NCBI RefSeq assembly: GCF_000284375.1
Contig: NC_017249.1
Span: 4,566,001 to 4,630,000, forward strand
Origin: Bradyrhizobium japonicum USDA 6
GTDB lineage: Bacteria > Pseudomonadota > Alphaproteobacteria > Rhizobiales > Xanthobacteraceae
Length of the DNA stretch: 64,000 bases
Direction: 5' to 3'
The notes under the pieces are model-generated. The model worked only from the letters and a program-made list of their open reading frames with translations, had not been told where the DNA came from and searched no databases. The translations under genes were made by a program, and so were the position numbers. Position 1 is the stretch's first letter, and the number at the start of each line of letters is the position of its first letter. Positions 52,085 to 60,928 of this stretch are shown piece by piece.

Positions 52085-52245
52085 GAACCTCGTGTGCCTC
52101 CTTGCGCGACTGCCGCCTTAATTGGTCGGAGACGCCCAGAAACGGTTCAGGCGCAATACCTTTTGCATCTTTGCATGCCGTAGCATGAACAGACTGTTAA
52201 TAGAGCCCAAATCACCCCATTTTGCGCCGCCGTGACATTGCGGCA

Positions 52246-53052
52246 TCAATGCGCATCGGCGCTCTTTTGCGACATGCCCGCCGGCACGACGTGAACGACG
52301 CGATAGCCGTTGTCCCTGAGGTACCGCAGGAAGGCCGGCATGATCGCGGCCGTGCGTGCCTTGGGGTCGTGGAAGAGGATGATGCCCTTGCCGGCGGCGG
52401 CGAGGCGCTCGGTGACGAGCTTCAATTCCTGCTCCGGCGTCATCTCGTTCCAGTCGCTGGCCCAGAGGTCAGCCCCGAACACGACGATGCCGCGCGACTG
52501 GAGCAGGTCGAGCTGCGGTGGCGTTCCCTCGAAATAGGGAAAGCGGAAGAACGGCGTCGAGGGTGTCGTCGTCGACACGCCCTTGAGCGCCATCTCGTCG
52601 GCCGCGATGCCGCGGTCGATCTCGCTCTTCGCCTTCTCGAACGGAATCCGCGCCATGAACGGGTGCGACCAGGTGTGGTGGCCGATGGTGTGGCCCTCGC
52701 GTGCGATGCGCTTGACCATGTCAGGATGTTCGGAGGCGTGCAGGCCGATCAGGAAGAAGGTCGCGCGCACGCATTCCTGCGCCAGCGCCGCCAGCACCTT
52801 CGACGTCGTCGGCGGATGCGGGCCATCGTCGAAGGTCAGCACGACCTCGTGATCGGCGAGCGGCAGCGTCTGCGGAAAGCTCTTCAGGCCGATGCGCGGC
52901 GTGGTCATGGCGTCGACACTCAGAACGCGCGAGGTGCCGAGCGCGTCCTTGCGCGGGCAGTCCGCGGCCTCCGAACAAGCGATGCCGGCGAGCCCCGCAA
53001 GGACCGCGCCCACCGAGATCGACATCCATTTCAGCCGAAGCATCTTTGTCAT
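52246..53052 (-). CDS. Exported polysaccharide deacetylase (paralogue of the neighbour)
   Basis: The 268-residue protein has a signal peptide (about 1-30) and a NodB domain with TFDDGP, HHTWSH in the HxxxH position, and ILFHDPKA. It shares the flanking pattern with the gene at 50759-52084 (ADCP..DALGTSR.L.VD, PRIG, TLPL.DHEVVLTFDDGP). This shows tandem duplication. It lacks the long basic tail. It is divergent from mgtE with an 82-bp gap. Confidence 0.88.
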   Translation of the reverse strand: MTKMLRLKWMSISVGAVLAGLAGIACSEAADCPRKDALGTSRVLSVDAMTTPRIGLKSFPQTLPLADHEVVLTFDDGPHPPTTSKVLAALAQECVRATFFLIGLHASEHPDMVKRIAREGHTIGHHTWSHPFMARIPFEKAKSEIDRGIAADEMALKGVSTTTPSTPFFRFPYFEGTPPQLDLLQSRGIVVFGADLWASDWNEMTPEQELKLVTERLAAAGKGIILFHDPKARTAAIMPAFLRYLRDNGYRVVHVVPAGMSQKSADAH

Positions 53053-53134
53053 TGCGCTCGCAGTTCGCTTGTGGGTATTGCCTGACCGTCAGCTCAGACC
53101 ACTCGTTCCAACCTGTCAAACGGCGAGGCGCGCC

Positions 53135-54556
53135 ATGGATGAACATATGGACGGTGCCCCATCCGCCGAGGCCTCGGTACTCGACCACGTTCCGATGCGC
53201 AATGAAGACGGCGAAATTCGTCACGAATTCGTCGAGGAGGTTGCCCATGCGATCGAGGCCGGCGACAGCGCCGCGCTGCGCGCCTGTGTCGCCGAACTGC
53301 ACGAGGCCGACCTCGGCGATCTGATCGGAGCTCTCGCGCCCGACCACCGCGTTCGCCTGGTCGAGCTGACCGGGCACGACTTCGACTTCTCGGCACTGAA
53401 CGAGCTCGACGAGGGCGTGCGCGAGGAGATCCTCGAGGAGCTGCCGCCGGAGACCGTTGCGGAAGGCGTCCGCGAGCTCGAATCCGATGACGCAGTCGAG
53501 CTGCTGGAAACCTTGGACGAGGCGGAGCAGGAGGAAATCCTCGAGAAGCTGCCGTTGCAGGAGCGCGTCGCGCTCGAGCGCAGCCTGCTTTATCCCGAAA
53601 ATTCCGCCGGTCGCCGGATGCAGACCGAGTTCATCGCGGTGCCGCAGGATTTCACCGTCGGGCAGGCGATCGACTACATGCGCGAGACGCCGGATCTGCC
53701 CGACCGCTTCTACGAGATCTACGTCGTGGACAAGGACCAGCACTGGCAGGGTGCGGTCTCGCTCGACGTCCTGCTCCGCGCCCGCCGCCCGGTCGCGCTC
53801 GCCGAGCTGACCGATGAGGATCGCCGCCGCGTCTCAGTCCTGGAGGACCAGGAGGAGGTGGCGCGCATGTTCGGCAAGTACAATCTCGTCGCGGCACCCG
53901 TGCTCGACACCCAGGATCGCCTGGTCGGCGTCATCACCGTCGACGACGTCGTCGACGTGATCGAGGAGGAGGCGGACGAGGACCTCAAGGCGCTTGGCGG
54001 CGTCAACAGCGACGAAGAACTCTCCGACACCGTGTTCACCATTGCGCGGGCGCGGTTCAACTGGCTGCTGGTCAATCTCGCCACCGCCTTTCTTGCATCC
54101 TCGGTGCTCGGCCTGTTCGAGGGGCAGCTCGAGAAGATGGTCGCGCTCGCGGTGCTGGCGCCGATCGTCGCGAGCCAGGGCGGCAATGCCGCGACCCAGA
54201 CCATGACGGTCGCGGTGCGTGCGCTTGCGACGCGCGAGCTCGGCTCCTCCAACGCCTGGCGCGTGGTGATGCGCGAAGGCCTGGTCGGGCTCGTCAACGG
54301 CCTTGCCTTCGCCTTGATCACGGGCATCGCGGCAGTGGCCTGGTTCAAGATCCCGGGCCTCGGCATCGTCATCGGGCTTGCGATCGTCTGCAACCTCGTC
54401 GCCGGCGCGCTCGGCGGCATCCTGATCCCGATGGCGCTCGAACGTGTCAGGGCCGATCCGGCGGTGGCTTCCGGCACGTTCGTCACGACGGTGACCGACG
54501 TCGTCGGCTTCTTCTCCTTCCTCGGCATCGCGACGCTGTGGTTCGGATTGAGGTAG
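53135..54556 (+). CDS. mgtE: Magnesium transporter MgtE
   Basis: The 473-residue protein has an acidic MgtE N-domain (about 30-140) of helical repeats and two CBS domains (about 150-280; VTVDDVVDVIEEE close). A five-helix membrane channel contains the family signature PIVASQGGNAATQTMTVAVRALA. Mg2+ binding by the cytosolic domains closes the channel in known MgtE proteins. ATG 53135 begins just before the N-domain. It is monocistronic, with a family B repeat following its stop. Confidence 0.92.
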   Translation: MDEHMDGAPSAEASVLDHVPMRNEDGEIRHEFVEEVAHAIEAGDSAALRACVAELHEADLGDLIGALAPDHRVRLVELTGHDFDFSALNELDEGVREEILEELPPETVAEGVRELESDDAVELLETLDEAEQEEILEKLPLQERVALERSLLYPENSAGRRMQTEFIAVPQDFTVGQAIDYMRETPDLPDRFYEIYVVDKDQHWQGAVSLDVLLRARRPVALAELTDEDRRRVSVLEDQEEVARMFGKYNLVAAPVLDTQDRLVGVITVDDVVDVIEEEADEDLKALGGVNSDEELSDTVFTIARARFNWLLVNLATAFLASSVLGLFEGQLEKMVALAVLAPIVASQGGNAATQTMTVAVRALATRELGSSNAWRVVMREGLVGLVNGLAFALITGIAAVAWFKIPGLGIVIGLAIVCNLVAGALGGILIPMALERVRADPAVASGTFVTTVTDVVGFFSFLGIATLWFGLR

Positions 54557-54576
54557 GGGAAGTGCGGCAACCACGC

Positions 54577-54697
54577 TTTCGTGTCCAGGGCGCGCTGCAA
54601 CGCCCATCGCGTTGCTGCGCAGAACCGGGACCCAGATGGCGAGGCAGACTCTGCGGCGAGATGAGCCCCGGCCCTGAGCCGCGTCCGGGGCACGAGA
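54577..54697. repeat. Inverted-repeat element, family B, copy 2
   Basis: The left end TTTCGTGTCC..GCGCTGCAA and the right end CCGCGTCCGGGGCACGAGA are inverted relatives. Interior CTGCGCAG, CCGGGACCCAG and GCCCCGGCCC modules match copy 1 (1827-1966) in order. It begins 21 bp after the mgtE stop. Confidence 0.7.
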
Positions 54698-54761
54698 CGA
54701 CGATCTTTAATCCGAACTTAAGCGACCTGCCGCATCATTGCCCGTGCTTGGGGGAATGGAC

Positions 54762-55091
54762 ATGCGGTTGCGGCTGAAGGCGGACGGACGGGTCGTCGAG
54801 TTGCGGGATGGGCAGGAGCTTCCGGTCCAGTCGCTTCCGGTCCAGCCGTTGCCGGCCGAGCCGGCGGCCAATGCCGCCCCTGGCGATGATGCCAGCTCGC
54901 TCGCGGTGCGCGCTCTGCGCCGGCGCGCCTGCCTCACCCAGATGGAGTTCGCCGCCAAGCTCGGCGTTCCCGTCGAGACCATCCGCAACTGGGAGCAGGG
55001 CAAGCGCGCCCCGCGAGGACCCGCCCGCGCGCTGCTCGCCGTGATCGCGCATGCGCCGGACACCGTGTTCCAGGCGCTCGCCAAGGCCTGA
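54762..55091 (+). CDS. XRE-type helix-turn-helix regulator (orphan antitoxin-like)
   Basis: The 109-residue protein has an N-terminal region with a short proline repeat (PVQSLPVQPLPAEP). A C-terminal HTH follows (LTQMEFAAKLGVPVETIRNWEQGKRAPRGPARALL), close in style to HigA/NadS antitoxins. No toxin gene adjoins it. ATG 54762 is chosen with GGGGGA 7 nt upstream; ATG 54756 is too close to that site. Confidence 0.8.
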   Translation: MRLRLKADGRVVELRDGQELPVQSLPVQPLPAEPAANAAPGDDASSLAVRALRRRACLTQMEFAAKLGVPVETIRNWEQGKRAPRGPARALLAVIAHAPDTVFQALAKA

Positions 55092-55236
55092 CGTCAAGGC
55101 CGGGCGCGAACCTCCCGTTAGCATTGCGCTGAATATCCGGCCCGGCGCCGGCGTCGTCCGTTGGCAGTGTCATGGGCCGGGTCCATAATGGCGCCCGGAT
55201 GATGTTTTGAGGCGATCGCAACAGAGAGGATTCCTC

Positions 55237-56055
55237 ATGCTGTTCGTCGAGGCCAATGGCGCAAGGATACCGGCGATCGGGCTCGGGACCTGGGAGCTGA
55301 GCGGGCGCGCTTGCGGCCGCGTGGTCGAGCAGGCGCTGCGGCTCGGCTATCGCCACATCGACACTGCGCAGGTCTACGACAATGAGCGCGAGGTCGGCGA
55401 CGGCCTGCGCGGCTCAGGCGTGCGCCGCGACGACATCTTCCTCACGACCAAGGTCTGGACCAACCATTTCGCGCCTCATGATCTCGAACGCTCGGTCAAG
55501 GAGAGCCTCGCCCGGATGCGGCTACCCTCCGTCGATCTCCTGCTGCTGCACTGGCCCAATTCGCACGTGCCGCTGGAGGAGACGCTGGGTGCGCTGTCGC
55601 ATGCCAAGCGCATGGGCCTGACCCGCCACATCGGCGTTTCCAATTTCACGGTGGCGCTGATCGAGCAGGCGGTGGCGCTCTCGCCGGAGCCGCTCGTCTG
55701 CAACCAGGTCGAATATCATCCTTATCTCGACCAGACGAAGGTGAGGGCAGCCTGCGACCAGCATGGCCTCGCGCTGGTCGCCTACAGCCCGATCGCCAGG
55801 GGCCGCGTCAAGGCCGACCAGACACTCGCCGGGCTCGGTCGCGCGCATCGCAAGACGCCGGCACAAATCTGCCTGCGCTGGCTGGTGCAACAGAATGTCG
55901 CCGCGATCCCGCGCACCTCGCGCGTCGAACGCTTGTCGGAAAACATCGATATTTTCGATTTCGAGCTCTCGGACGACGAGATGGCCCGGATCACCGCGCT
56001 GGCAAATCCCAAGGGCCGCCTGACCGATTTCGGCTTCGCGCCAAAATGGGATTGA
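55237..56055 (+). CDS. Aldo/keto reductase (2,5-diketo-D-gluconate reductase-like)
   Basis: The 272-residue TIM-barrel NADPH reductase has family motifs GYRHIDTAQVYDNEREVG (Asp and Tyr of the tetrad), TTKVW (Lys), LLLHWPN (His), ASN-type GVSNF, and IPRTSRVERL for NADPH. This is the prokaryotic AKR5 style, with 2,5-diketogluconate or methylglyoxal as likely substrates. ATG 55237 has GAGAGGA upstream. A link with the hexonate cluster 30 kb away is possible but not shown. Confidence 0.9.
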   Translation: MLFVEANGARIPAIGLGTWELSGRACGRVVEQALRLGYRHIDTAQVYDNEREVGDGLRGSGVRRDDIFLTTKVWTNHFAPHDLERSVKESLARMRLPSVDLLLLHWPNSHVPLEETLGALSHAKRMGLTRHIGVSNFTVALIEQAVALSPEPLVCNQVEYHPYLDQTKVRAACDQHGLALVAYSPIARGRVKADQTLAGLGRAHRKTPAQICLRWLVQQNVAAIPRTSRVERLSENIDIFDFELSDDEMARITALANPKGRLTDFGFAPKWD

Positions 56056-56083
56056 GAGGGGGCTGCTGTATGCTAGGACCGGC

Positions 56084-57094
56084 GTGGCAACCCAAGATCG
56101 ATCGATGGAACTGCGGAAGATCATACGGACGGACATTGCAGCGTCGGCGGTCGCGCATCTGACGCTGGTGGCGCTGATCATCCTGATCAGCGAAGTCCAT
56201 CCGTTTCACGCAGCGGCGCCGGAGACTGTTTCGGTGGACATCGTCACGCCGGAGCAGGTGAAGCAGGAGGAGGCCAAGGCCGAGGAGAAGGCTCAGGAGC
56301 AGGCGGAGAAGCCGCCGGAGCCGCTGCCGGACCTGAAACTGCCGAAGCTTGATTTCACCGACAAGGACAAGACGGAGGCCGCGCCGAAGCCTGCGACCAA
56401 GCAGCAGGCCGCGGCGCCGTCGCCGTCACCGCAGGCCTCGCCTGAACCGCAGCAGAAACAGCCGCAGCCGCAACCCTCACAGGCACCGAAGCAGCGGGAG
56501 GCCAATGTGCAGCCGCAGCCTCAACAGCCGCAGCCGTCGCAACAGCCGCCTCCGCAACCCCAGCAACAACCGCTGCCTCAGGCGATGCCGCAGCCGCCGT
56601 CGCAACAGCCGCCGCCACAAGCGATGCAGCAGCCACAGGCCGCGCCGCCCGCCTATCAGGCGCCGGAGCCTGACGTGACGGTCAAGTACGGCGTCATGCT
56701 GGGCCTGCCGCCGGAATTGCCGCTGGATCTGCCGAAAGACGCCCCCAAGGACGATGGCGGCGATGCCAAGGATTCAATCGCAGCCAAGCTGCCACCCGAG
56801 GTCATCGCCGCGCTGCGTCGCCACCTGAAGGGCTGCGCCAAACTGCCGGCCGGGGTCGACCCGACCGACAACGTCAACATCAAGCTGCGCACGGTGTTCG
56901 CCACCGACGGCACGCTGGCCCGCCCGCCGATCCTGATCGAAGCTCCGCCATCCGCGAAGGGCGTGGCCATCGTGAAATCCGCGACCGCAGCGCTTCAGGC
57001 CTGCCAACCCTACAAGATGCTGCCGGCCGACAAGTACGGCGAATGGAAGATCTTGGACCTGCCGTTCTCGCCGCGGGATTTCGGCGGAGGGTAG
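56084..57094 (+). CDS. TolA/TonB-like envelope protein with Pro/Gln-rich spacer
   Basis: The 336-residue protein has one membrane span (about 20-38) near the N-terminus. A Glu/Lys-rich and then Pro/Gln-rich spacer (about 60-205) could cross the periplasm. A C-terminal globular domain (about 235-336) has two Cys (LKGCAKLP and LQACQPY), as in TolA domain III. It probably links inner and outer membranes. GTG 56084 with AGGA upstream is used; ATG 56105 is an alternative. No tolB, pal or exbBD gene is adjacent. Confidence 0.75.
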   Translation: MATQDRSMELRKIIRTDIAASAVAHLTLVALIILISEVHPFHAAAPETVSVDIVTPEQVKQEEAKAEEKAQEQAEKPPEPLPDLKLPKLDFTDKDKTEAAPKPATKQQAAAPSPSPQASPEPQQKQPQPQPSQAPKQREANVQPQPQQPQPSQQPPPQPQQQPLPQAMPQPPSQQPPPQAMQQPQAAPPAYQAPEPDVTVKYGVMLGLPPELPLDLPKDAPKDDGGDAKDSIAAKLPPEVIAALRRHLKGCAKLPAGVDPTDNVNIKLRTVFATDGTLARPPILIEAPPSAKGVAIVKSATAALQACQPYKMLPADKYGEWKILDLPFSPRDFGGG

Positions 57095-57125
57095 GCGGCT
57101 CGCTCCACCCTATCCATCCTGCGAG

Positions 57126-57317
57126 CTAAGGCCTCCCGGTGCGCGGCTTCAGCCATGCCATGATCACGGCGTGCGGCGTTCTCCGGCTGCGTGGCAAGCT
57201 ATGTCTTTCGATGGTGTGCCGTGCAAACGCGCCGGCCTGCTCGGCGGAGCGTCGCTGCGCCGGCGCGAGAGCCATCCACTCGCGAATGACGGCGCGTCGA
57301 ATTTTCGATTTTGGCAT
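57126..57317 (-). CDS. Small basic hypothetical protein
   Basis: The 63-residue protein reads MPKSKIRRAVIREWMALAP at the start and AVIMAWLKPRTGRP at the end. Its Arg-rich helical pattern resembles a small-protein family I know from this bacterial group, but no function is known. No convincing ribosome-binding site is seen. The next minus-strand gene ends 31 bp upstream of its start. Confidence 0.5.
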   Translation of the reverse strand: MPKSKIRRAVIREWMALAPAQRRSAEQAGAFARHTIERHSLPRSRRTPHAVIMAWLKPRTGRP

Positions 57318-57347
57318 CGGATCAAATCCATGAGTTCCGGCGGATGG

Positions 57348-57785
57348 TCACGCGGCCTGCCGAAGGGGGATGGCCTCCGAACGTCGCGCCAGAAGCACGC
57401 TGCCGCAGGGATGCTCGGCGCCCTGCAGGACGACGAAGCCGCGCTTCGTCACCGCGGCACGCAAAGCTTCCTTTGCTGCCGCTTTCTGAGCGTCGAGCCA
57501 GATCACCAGCACGGCACGGCGACTGAGGAAGTCGTCGAGCCAATCCACCGTCGCATCGAGTGCGTGAAGCGTGCGCTTGCGCCAATCCACCAGCGCGACC
57601 TCGTATTGACCGGCCGGGAGGCCGCAATTGCCTGCCGCCGTCGCCAGCAGATATCCGCGACGATGCAACTCCATCATCAATTCCATGCTCTTCGCGCCGA
57701 CCACGACGATGCGCTGCCGCGTTGAGCAGTTCGCGATGGCCATCATCGGATCGATAATCCTGTCGCTGACCCCTGAGTTCGACAT
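57348..57785 (-). CDS. Hypothetical protein with a Rossmann-like start
   Basis: I do not recognise a family. The 145-residue protein has a beta-strand/turn QRIVVVGAKSMELMMELHRRGYLLATAAGNCGLPAGQYEVALVDWR resembling the start of a nucleotide- or SAM-binding fold. A later strand AVLVIWLDA and the end RGFVVLQGAEHPCGSVLLARR follow. The length is too short for a full methyltransferase, so it may be a minimal domain or a degenerate copy. Confidence 0.55.
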   Translation of the reverse strand: MSNSGVSDRIIDPMMAIANCSTRQRIVVVGAKSMELMMELHRRGYLLATAAGNCGLPAGQYEVALVDWRKRTLHALDATVDWLDDFLSRRAVLVIWLDAQKAAAKEALRAAVTKRGFVVLQGAEHPCGSVLLARRSEAIPLRQAA

Positions 57786-58033
57786 TTTTTCACCAGTTCG
57801 CTACGCCGCGCGAGCTTGCGCGACGGTGCGGATATGGTGCCGGATGCTGTATGATTTCGAGATTGGCGCGATCGCGGTTGCATAGGATCGGCATAGGACC
57901 GGCCTCGGCCGCGGGCTGCCGGCAACTTATGCCGCGCTTATAAACAGACGATGCACTCCCCATCGCATTCAAATGCCGTCAGCGCCATTCTTTCGGCCCG
58001 CGCTTGCAATCGCGCCTTGCCTTGGAGACCAAA

Positions 58034-58228
58034 ATGTCCGCTTACCGTGCATTGATCGTTGGGGTACACGATCGTCCCATCAGAATGATCCACATGGATT
58101 GCATCGACGACGAAGCCGCGATCAGCTCCGCGGAGCGGCTCGTCGACGGTCACGACGTGGAGCTCTGGCAGATGGATCGGCCTGTGGCCAGATTCGATTG
58201 CCGGTCCGGGACGATGCGCAGGAAGTAG
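58034..58228 (+). CDS. Small conserved hypothetical protein
   Basis: The 64-residue protein reads MSAYRALIVGVHDRPIRMIHM, then DCIDDEAAISSAERLVDGHDVELWQMDRPVARFD. The layout of a strand, an acidic D-D-E-A-A-I turn, a helix and VELWQ is typical of a small-protein family common in this bacterial group, with no known function. The start at 58034 is supported by the conserved MxxYR opening. It is monocistronic, with a family A repeat 59 bp after its stop. Confidence 0.65.
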   Translation: MSAYRALIVGVHDRPIRMIHMDCIDDEAAISSAERLVDGHDVELWQMDRPVARFDCRSGTMRRK

Positions 58229-58286
58229 GCCGGGATATTGCGGTGTGGGCAGGCCTCGCGTCTTGGGATGACGGAGCCAGTCGTGT

Positions 58287-58366
58287 CGTCATTGCGAACG
58301 TAGCGAAGCAATCCAGACTGTCACCGTGAAAAGATTCTGGAGTGCTTCGCTGCGCTCGCAGTGACG
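58287..58366. repeat. 80-bp palindromic element, family A, copy 3
   Basis: It has the same length and arms as copies 1 and 2, with a few substitutions (GCGAACGTAGCG in the left arm and AGTGCTTCGC in the right). It lies between convergent genes. Confidence 0.9.
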
Positions 58367-58413
58367 GTGTGGAGAAAACGCGTGCCACCCTTCGCTCGCG
58401 CGCAGCAGATGCC

Positions 58414-59130
58414 TCAATAGCCGCGCTTCCGCGTCTCGGTACCATCCATCTCCTCCGGCGCCATCGCCGCCCATGCGCTCGATGCGAACTGCCTTCGCCA
58501 GGTGACGATCACCACCGCCGCCGTGGTCACGAACAGCACCCAGGGGCTGACGAACCAGCCGAGATAGCCGAGTGCGAAGAAGAAGGCGCGCTGGCCGCGG
58601 TTGAAGTGGCGGCCGGCGGATTCGAACAGGCGCGAGGTGCGGATGACGTGGGCCTCGGCCTCGGGCGTATCGCGCCGGTCAGCCGGCGGCATGCCGCCGA
58701 ACAGGATCGCGACATAATTGAACAGGCGATAGGCCCAGGCGAATTTGAAGAAGGCGTAGACGCAGATCAGCACGAGGCCGACGCATTTCAGCTCCCACAG
58801 CGCGGGCGAGGGGCTGAGATCGATCGGCAGCTTGGCGAGGATGGTGATGGCGTCGTTGGTGGCATGCAGCAATGCCAGCGCGCCGCCGAGCGCGAACAGG
58901 CTGGTGGACGCGAAGAAGGCGGTGCCGTTCTGGAGCGAGGCCATGATCTGCATGTCGACCATGCGGGTGTCGCGGTCGAGCAGGCGGCGGACCCAGACCT
59001 CGCGATAGCGGTTCATGCGCGCCGACAGGCTGTCGCGGCCATAGGCCGAGTGCTCCAGCGTCAGGGCATAGACCAGCCATTCGATGATGAAGAAGCCGAC
59101 CGCGGTGATGTCGACCCAATGCCTGCCCAT
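58414..59130 (-). CDS. DUF599 integral membrane protein
   Basis: The 238-residue protein has four membrane spans: WVDITAVGFFIIEWLVYALT, the TAFFASTSLFALGGALALL region, LKCVGLVLICVYAFFKFAWAYRLFNYVAIL, and FFFALGYLGWFVSPWVLFVTTAAVVIV. A conserved ARMNRYREVWVRRLLDRDTRMVDMQIMASLQNG follows the first span, matching DUF599. Function is unknown. Confidence 0.85.
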   Translation of the reverse strand: MGRHWVDITAVGFFIIEWLVYALTLEHSAYGRDSLSARMNRYREVWVRRLLDRDTRMVDMQIMASLQNGTAFFASTSLFALGGALALLHATNDAITILAKLPIDLSPSPALWELKCVGLVLICVYAFFKFAWAYRLFNYVAILFGGMPPADRRDTPEAEAHVIRTSRLFESAGRHFNRGQRAFFFALGYLGWFVSPWVLFVTTAAVVIVTWRRQFASSAWAAMAPEEMDGTETRKRGY

Positions 59131-59254
59131 GTCTCACTCCTCGCGAAGATCGCAACGATTGCCACGCGCGGCCGGGTGCGGCAACGATTGATTGGCGGCA
59201 GGCGATGGCGCTAAAAGCAGCCGCATCCAGAGGACTCAGGGAAGGACCAGCGAC

Positions 59255-59917
59255 ATGGCCGCGCTCAAGCTCGCGATCGGAAACAAGAACTACTCGTCAT
59301 GGTCGATGCGGCCATGGCTCGCACTGCGCGCCAATGACATCCCGTTCGTCGAGACCGTCATTCCGCTCTACACGGATAATCCCGCCGACAAGGATCAGAT
59401 CCTGTCATTCAGCCGCGCCGGCAAGGTGCCGGTGCTGGTCGATGGCGACATCACGGTGTGGGATTCGCTCAGCATCATCGAGTACGTCGCCGAGCGCTAT
59501 CCGGAAGCGAAGCTGTGGCCCGACGATGTCGCCGCCCGCGCGCACGCCCGTTCGGTGTGCGCCGAGATGCATTCCGGCTTCATGGCCTTGCGCAACGAAT
59601 GCGGCATGAACCTGCACCGCCCCGTGGGCGCCGTGACGCTGTCGGCGGACGCCGAGGCCAACGTCGCGCGCGTGCAGGAGATCTGGCGGGAGTGCCGGGC
59701 GCGCTACGGTGCCAAGGGACCGTTCCTGTTCGGCCGCTTCGGTGCGGCGGATGCGATGTACGCCCCGGTCGTGCACCGTTTCCGCACCTACGCGATCGAG
59801 GTCACGCCGGAGACCAGGGCCTACATGGACACGATGATGGCGTTGCCGGCGTTCCAGGAATGGACCCGCGACGGGATCGCCGAAACGCTCGTCATCGAGA
59901 AATTCGAGAACGTCTAA
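59255..59917 (+). CDS. Glutathione S-transferase
   Basis: The 220-residue protein has an N-terminal thioredoxin-like domain (KLAIGNKNYSSWSMRPWLALRANDIPF, GKVPVLVDGDITVWDSLSIIEYVAERYPEAKLWP) and an alpha-helical C-terminal domain (FLFGRFGAADAMYAPVVHRF). Ser14/Ser15 are candidate catalytic serines. GGAAGGA lies upstream of ATG 59255. Conjugation or detoxification role. Confidence 0.92.
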   Translation: MAALKLAIGNKNYSSWSMRPWLALRANDIPFVETVIPLYTDNPADKDQILSFSRAGKVPVLVDGDITVWDSLSIIEYVAERYPEAKLWPDDVAARAHARSVCAEMHSGFMALRNECGMNLHRPVGAVTLSADAEANVARVQEIWRECRARYGAKGPFLFGRFGAADAMYAPVVHRFRTYAIEVTPETRAYMDTMMALPAFQEWTRDGIAETLVIEKFENV

Positions 59918-60006
59918 CCCGCGAATGTGATCGGGCGCCGCTTGACGATGTGCAAGCTGGCGGCGCTCAGTCGCCGCGGAAAGATCGCTTGGGAGAGGGC
60001 ACGGTG

Positions 60007-60375
60007 ATGGGAATTCTGGACTCGCTGGAAAACAACCCTGCGCTTCGCAGCGCGCTCGGCCAGCTCGGCGCCGCGGTCCTGCCGGCGGTGCTGAACGAGG
60101 TGCTCGGCAGCAACAACCAGAGTGGCCTCAGCGCAATCGTCGCCAAGCTCCAGCAGTCCGGTTTCGGTGATCAGGTCAAATCCTGGCTCGGCAATGGCCA
60201 GAACCTGCCGATCTCGGCCGACCAGCTCCGCGCGGTGCTCGGCAGCGACACCGTTCGCCAGCTCGCGGCGCGCTACAACATCCCGGTCGACCAGCTCGGC
60301 CAGATTCTGGCCCAGGAACTGCCCAAGGCCGTGGACCAGGCAAGCCCAGAGGGGCATCTGCCCCACACCGCCTGA
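60007..60375 (+). CDS. YidB family (DUF937) protein
   Basis: The 122-residue protein opens MGILDSLENNPALRSALGQLGAAVLPAVLNEVLG. It continues with GLSAIVAKLQQSGFGDQVKSWLGNGQNLPISADQLRAVLGSDTVRQLAARYNIPVDQLGQILAQELPKAVDQASPEGHLP, the complete YidB signature. ATG 60007 has GGAGAGGG upstream. The family is soluble and of unknown function. Confidence 0.9.
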   Translation: MGILDSLENNPALRSALGQLGAAVLPAVLNEVLGSNNQSGLSAIVAKLQQSGFGDQVKSWLGNGQNLPISADQLRAVLGSDTVRQLAARYNIPVDQLGQILAQELPKAVDQASPEGHLPHTA

Positions 60376-60579
60376 GGGAGCCGGTTCCAGCGGTATCCTC
60401 CACCACCGGTTCCCGCACTATCGTCCTGAAAATACTGCTGGATCGGCCTATTTGCCATGCCTGTATACCGCTGGCCAAAACGTCGCATTGCGTGCTATAT
60501 GTCACGCCGGGTTTTCAGCCGGTCCGTCGCAGTGGGACCCTGGGCACGGCCGGCGCTGTTTGAGTCATGGAGATGGGCG

Positions 60580-60771
60580 TTGAAGCATAAATTCCCCGTG
60601 GGAACGCGCGTACTGTTCACTGCCAGCAACGTCGCGCGCCCGGCTGCGAGTGGCTCATACGAGATCATCCGCCTGCTGCCGACGGATGGCGACGACTGCC
60701 AGTACCGCATCAAAAGTTCGACTGAAGCCTTCGAGCGCGTCGCCAAGGAAAGCCAGCTCGCCCAATCCTGA
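60580..60771 (+). CDS. Small conserved hypothetical protein
   Basis: The 63-residue protein reads MKHKFPVGTRVLFTASNVAR and ends with a Y-R-I-K-S-S-T-E-A-F-E-R-V segment. It looks like a small SH3-like beta-barrel seen widely in this bacterial group. TTG 60580 is the only start with GGAG at a proper distance; the upstream in-frame extension has no such site. No function is known. Confidence 0.65.
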   Translation: MKHKFPVGTRVLFTASNVARPAASGSYEIIRLLPTDGDDCQYRIKSSTEAFERVAKESQLAQS

Positions 60772-60928
60772 CGGATGACGGTGCCGCGCGTTGACATCGC
60801 GGACGAATTCGCTTCGCTCGCCGTCAAAAGGCCCGCTTCGCCTCGACATGGTGAACCGGGGGCAGTTGCCGACTCGCGGGGGCTCGCTTTGACCATTCGC
60901 TCTTTGCTCGCGTGAGGGGACGTCGCGC

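Noticed and set aside
54762..55091. Toxin-antitoxin module
   Set aside because: The XRE protein is antitoxin-like, but neither neighbour (mgtE or the aldo/keto reductase) is a toxin and no small partner frame is convincing.
57348..57785. Methyltransferase
   Set aside because: The start resembles a SAM-binding strand-turn, but the protein is too short and lacks the later motifs, so no enzyme name is given.
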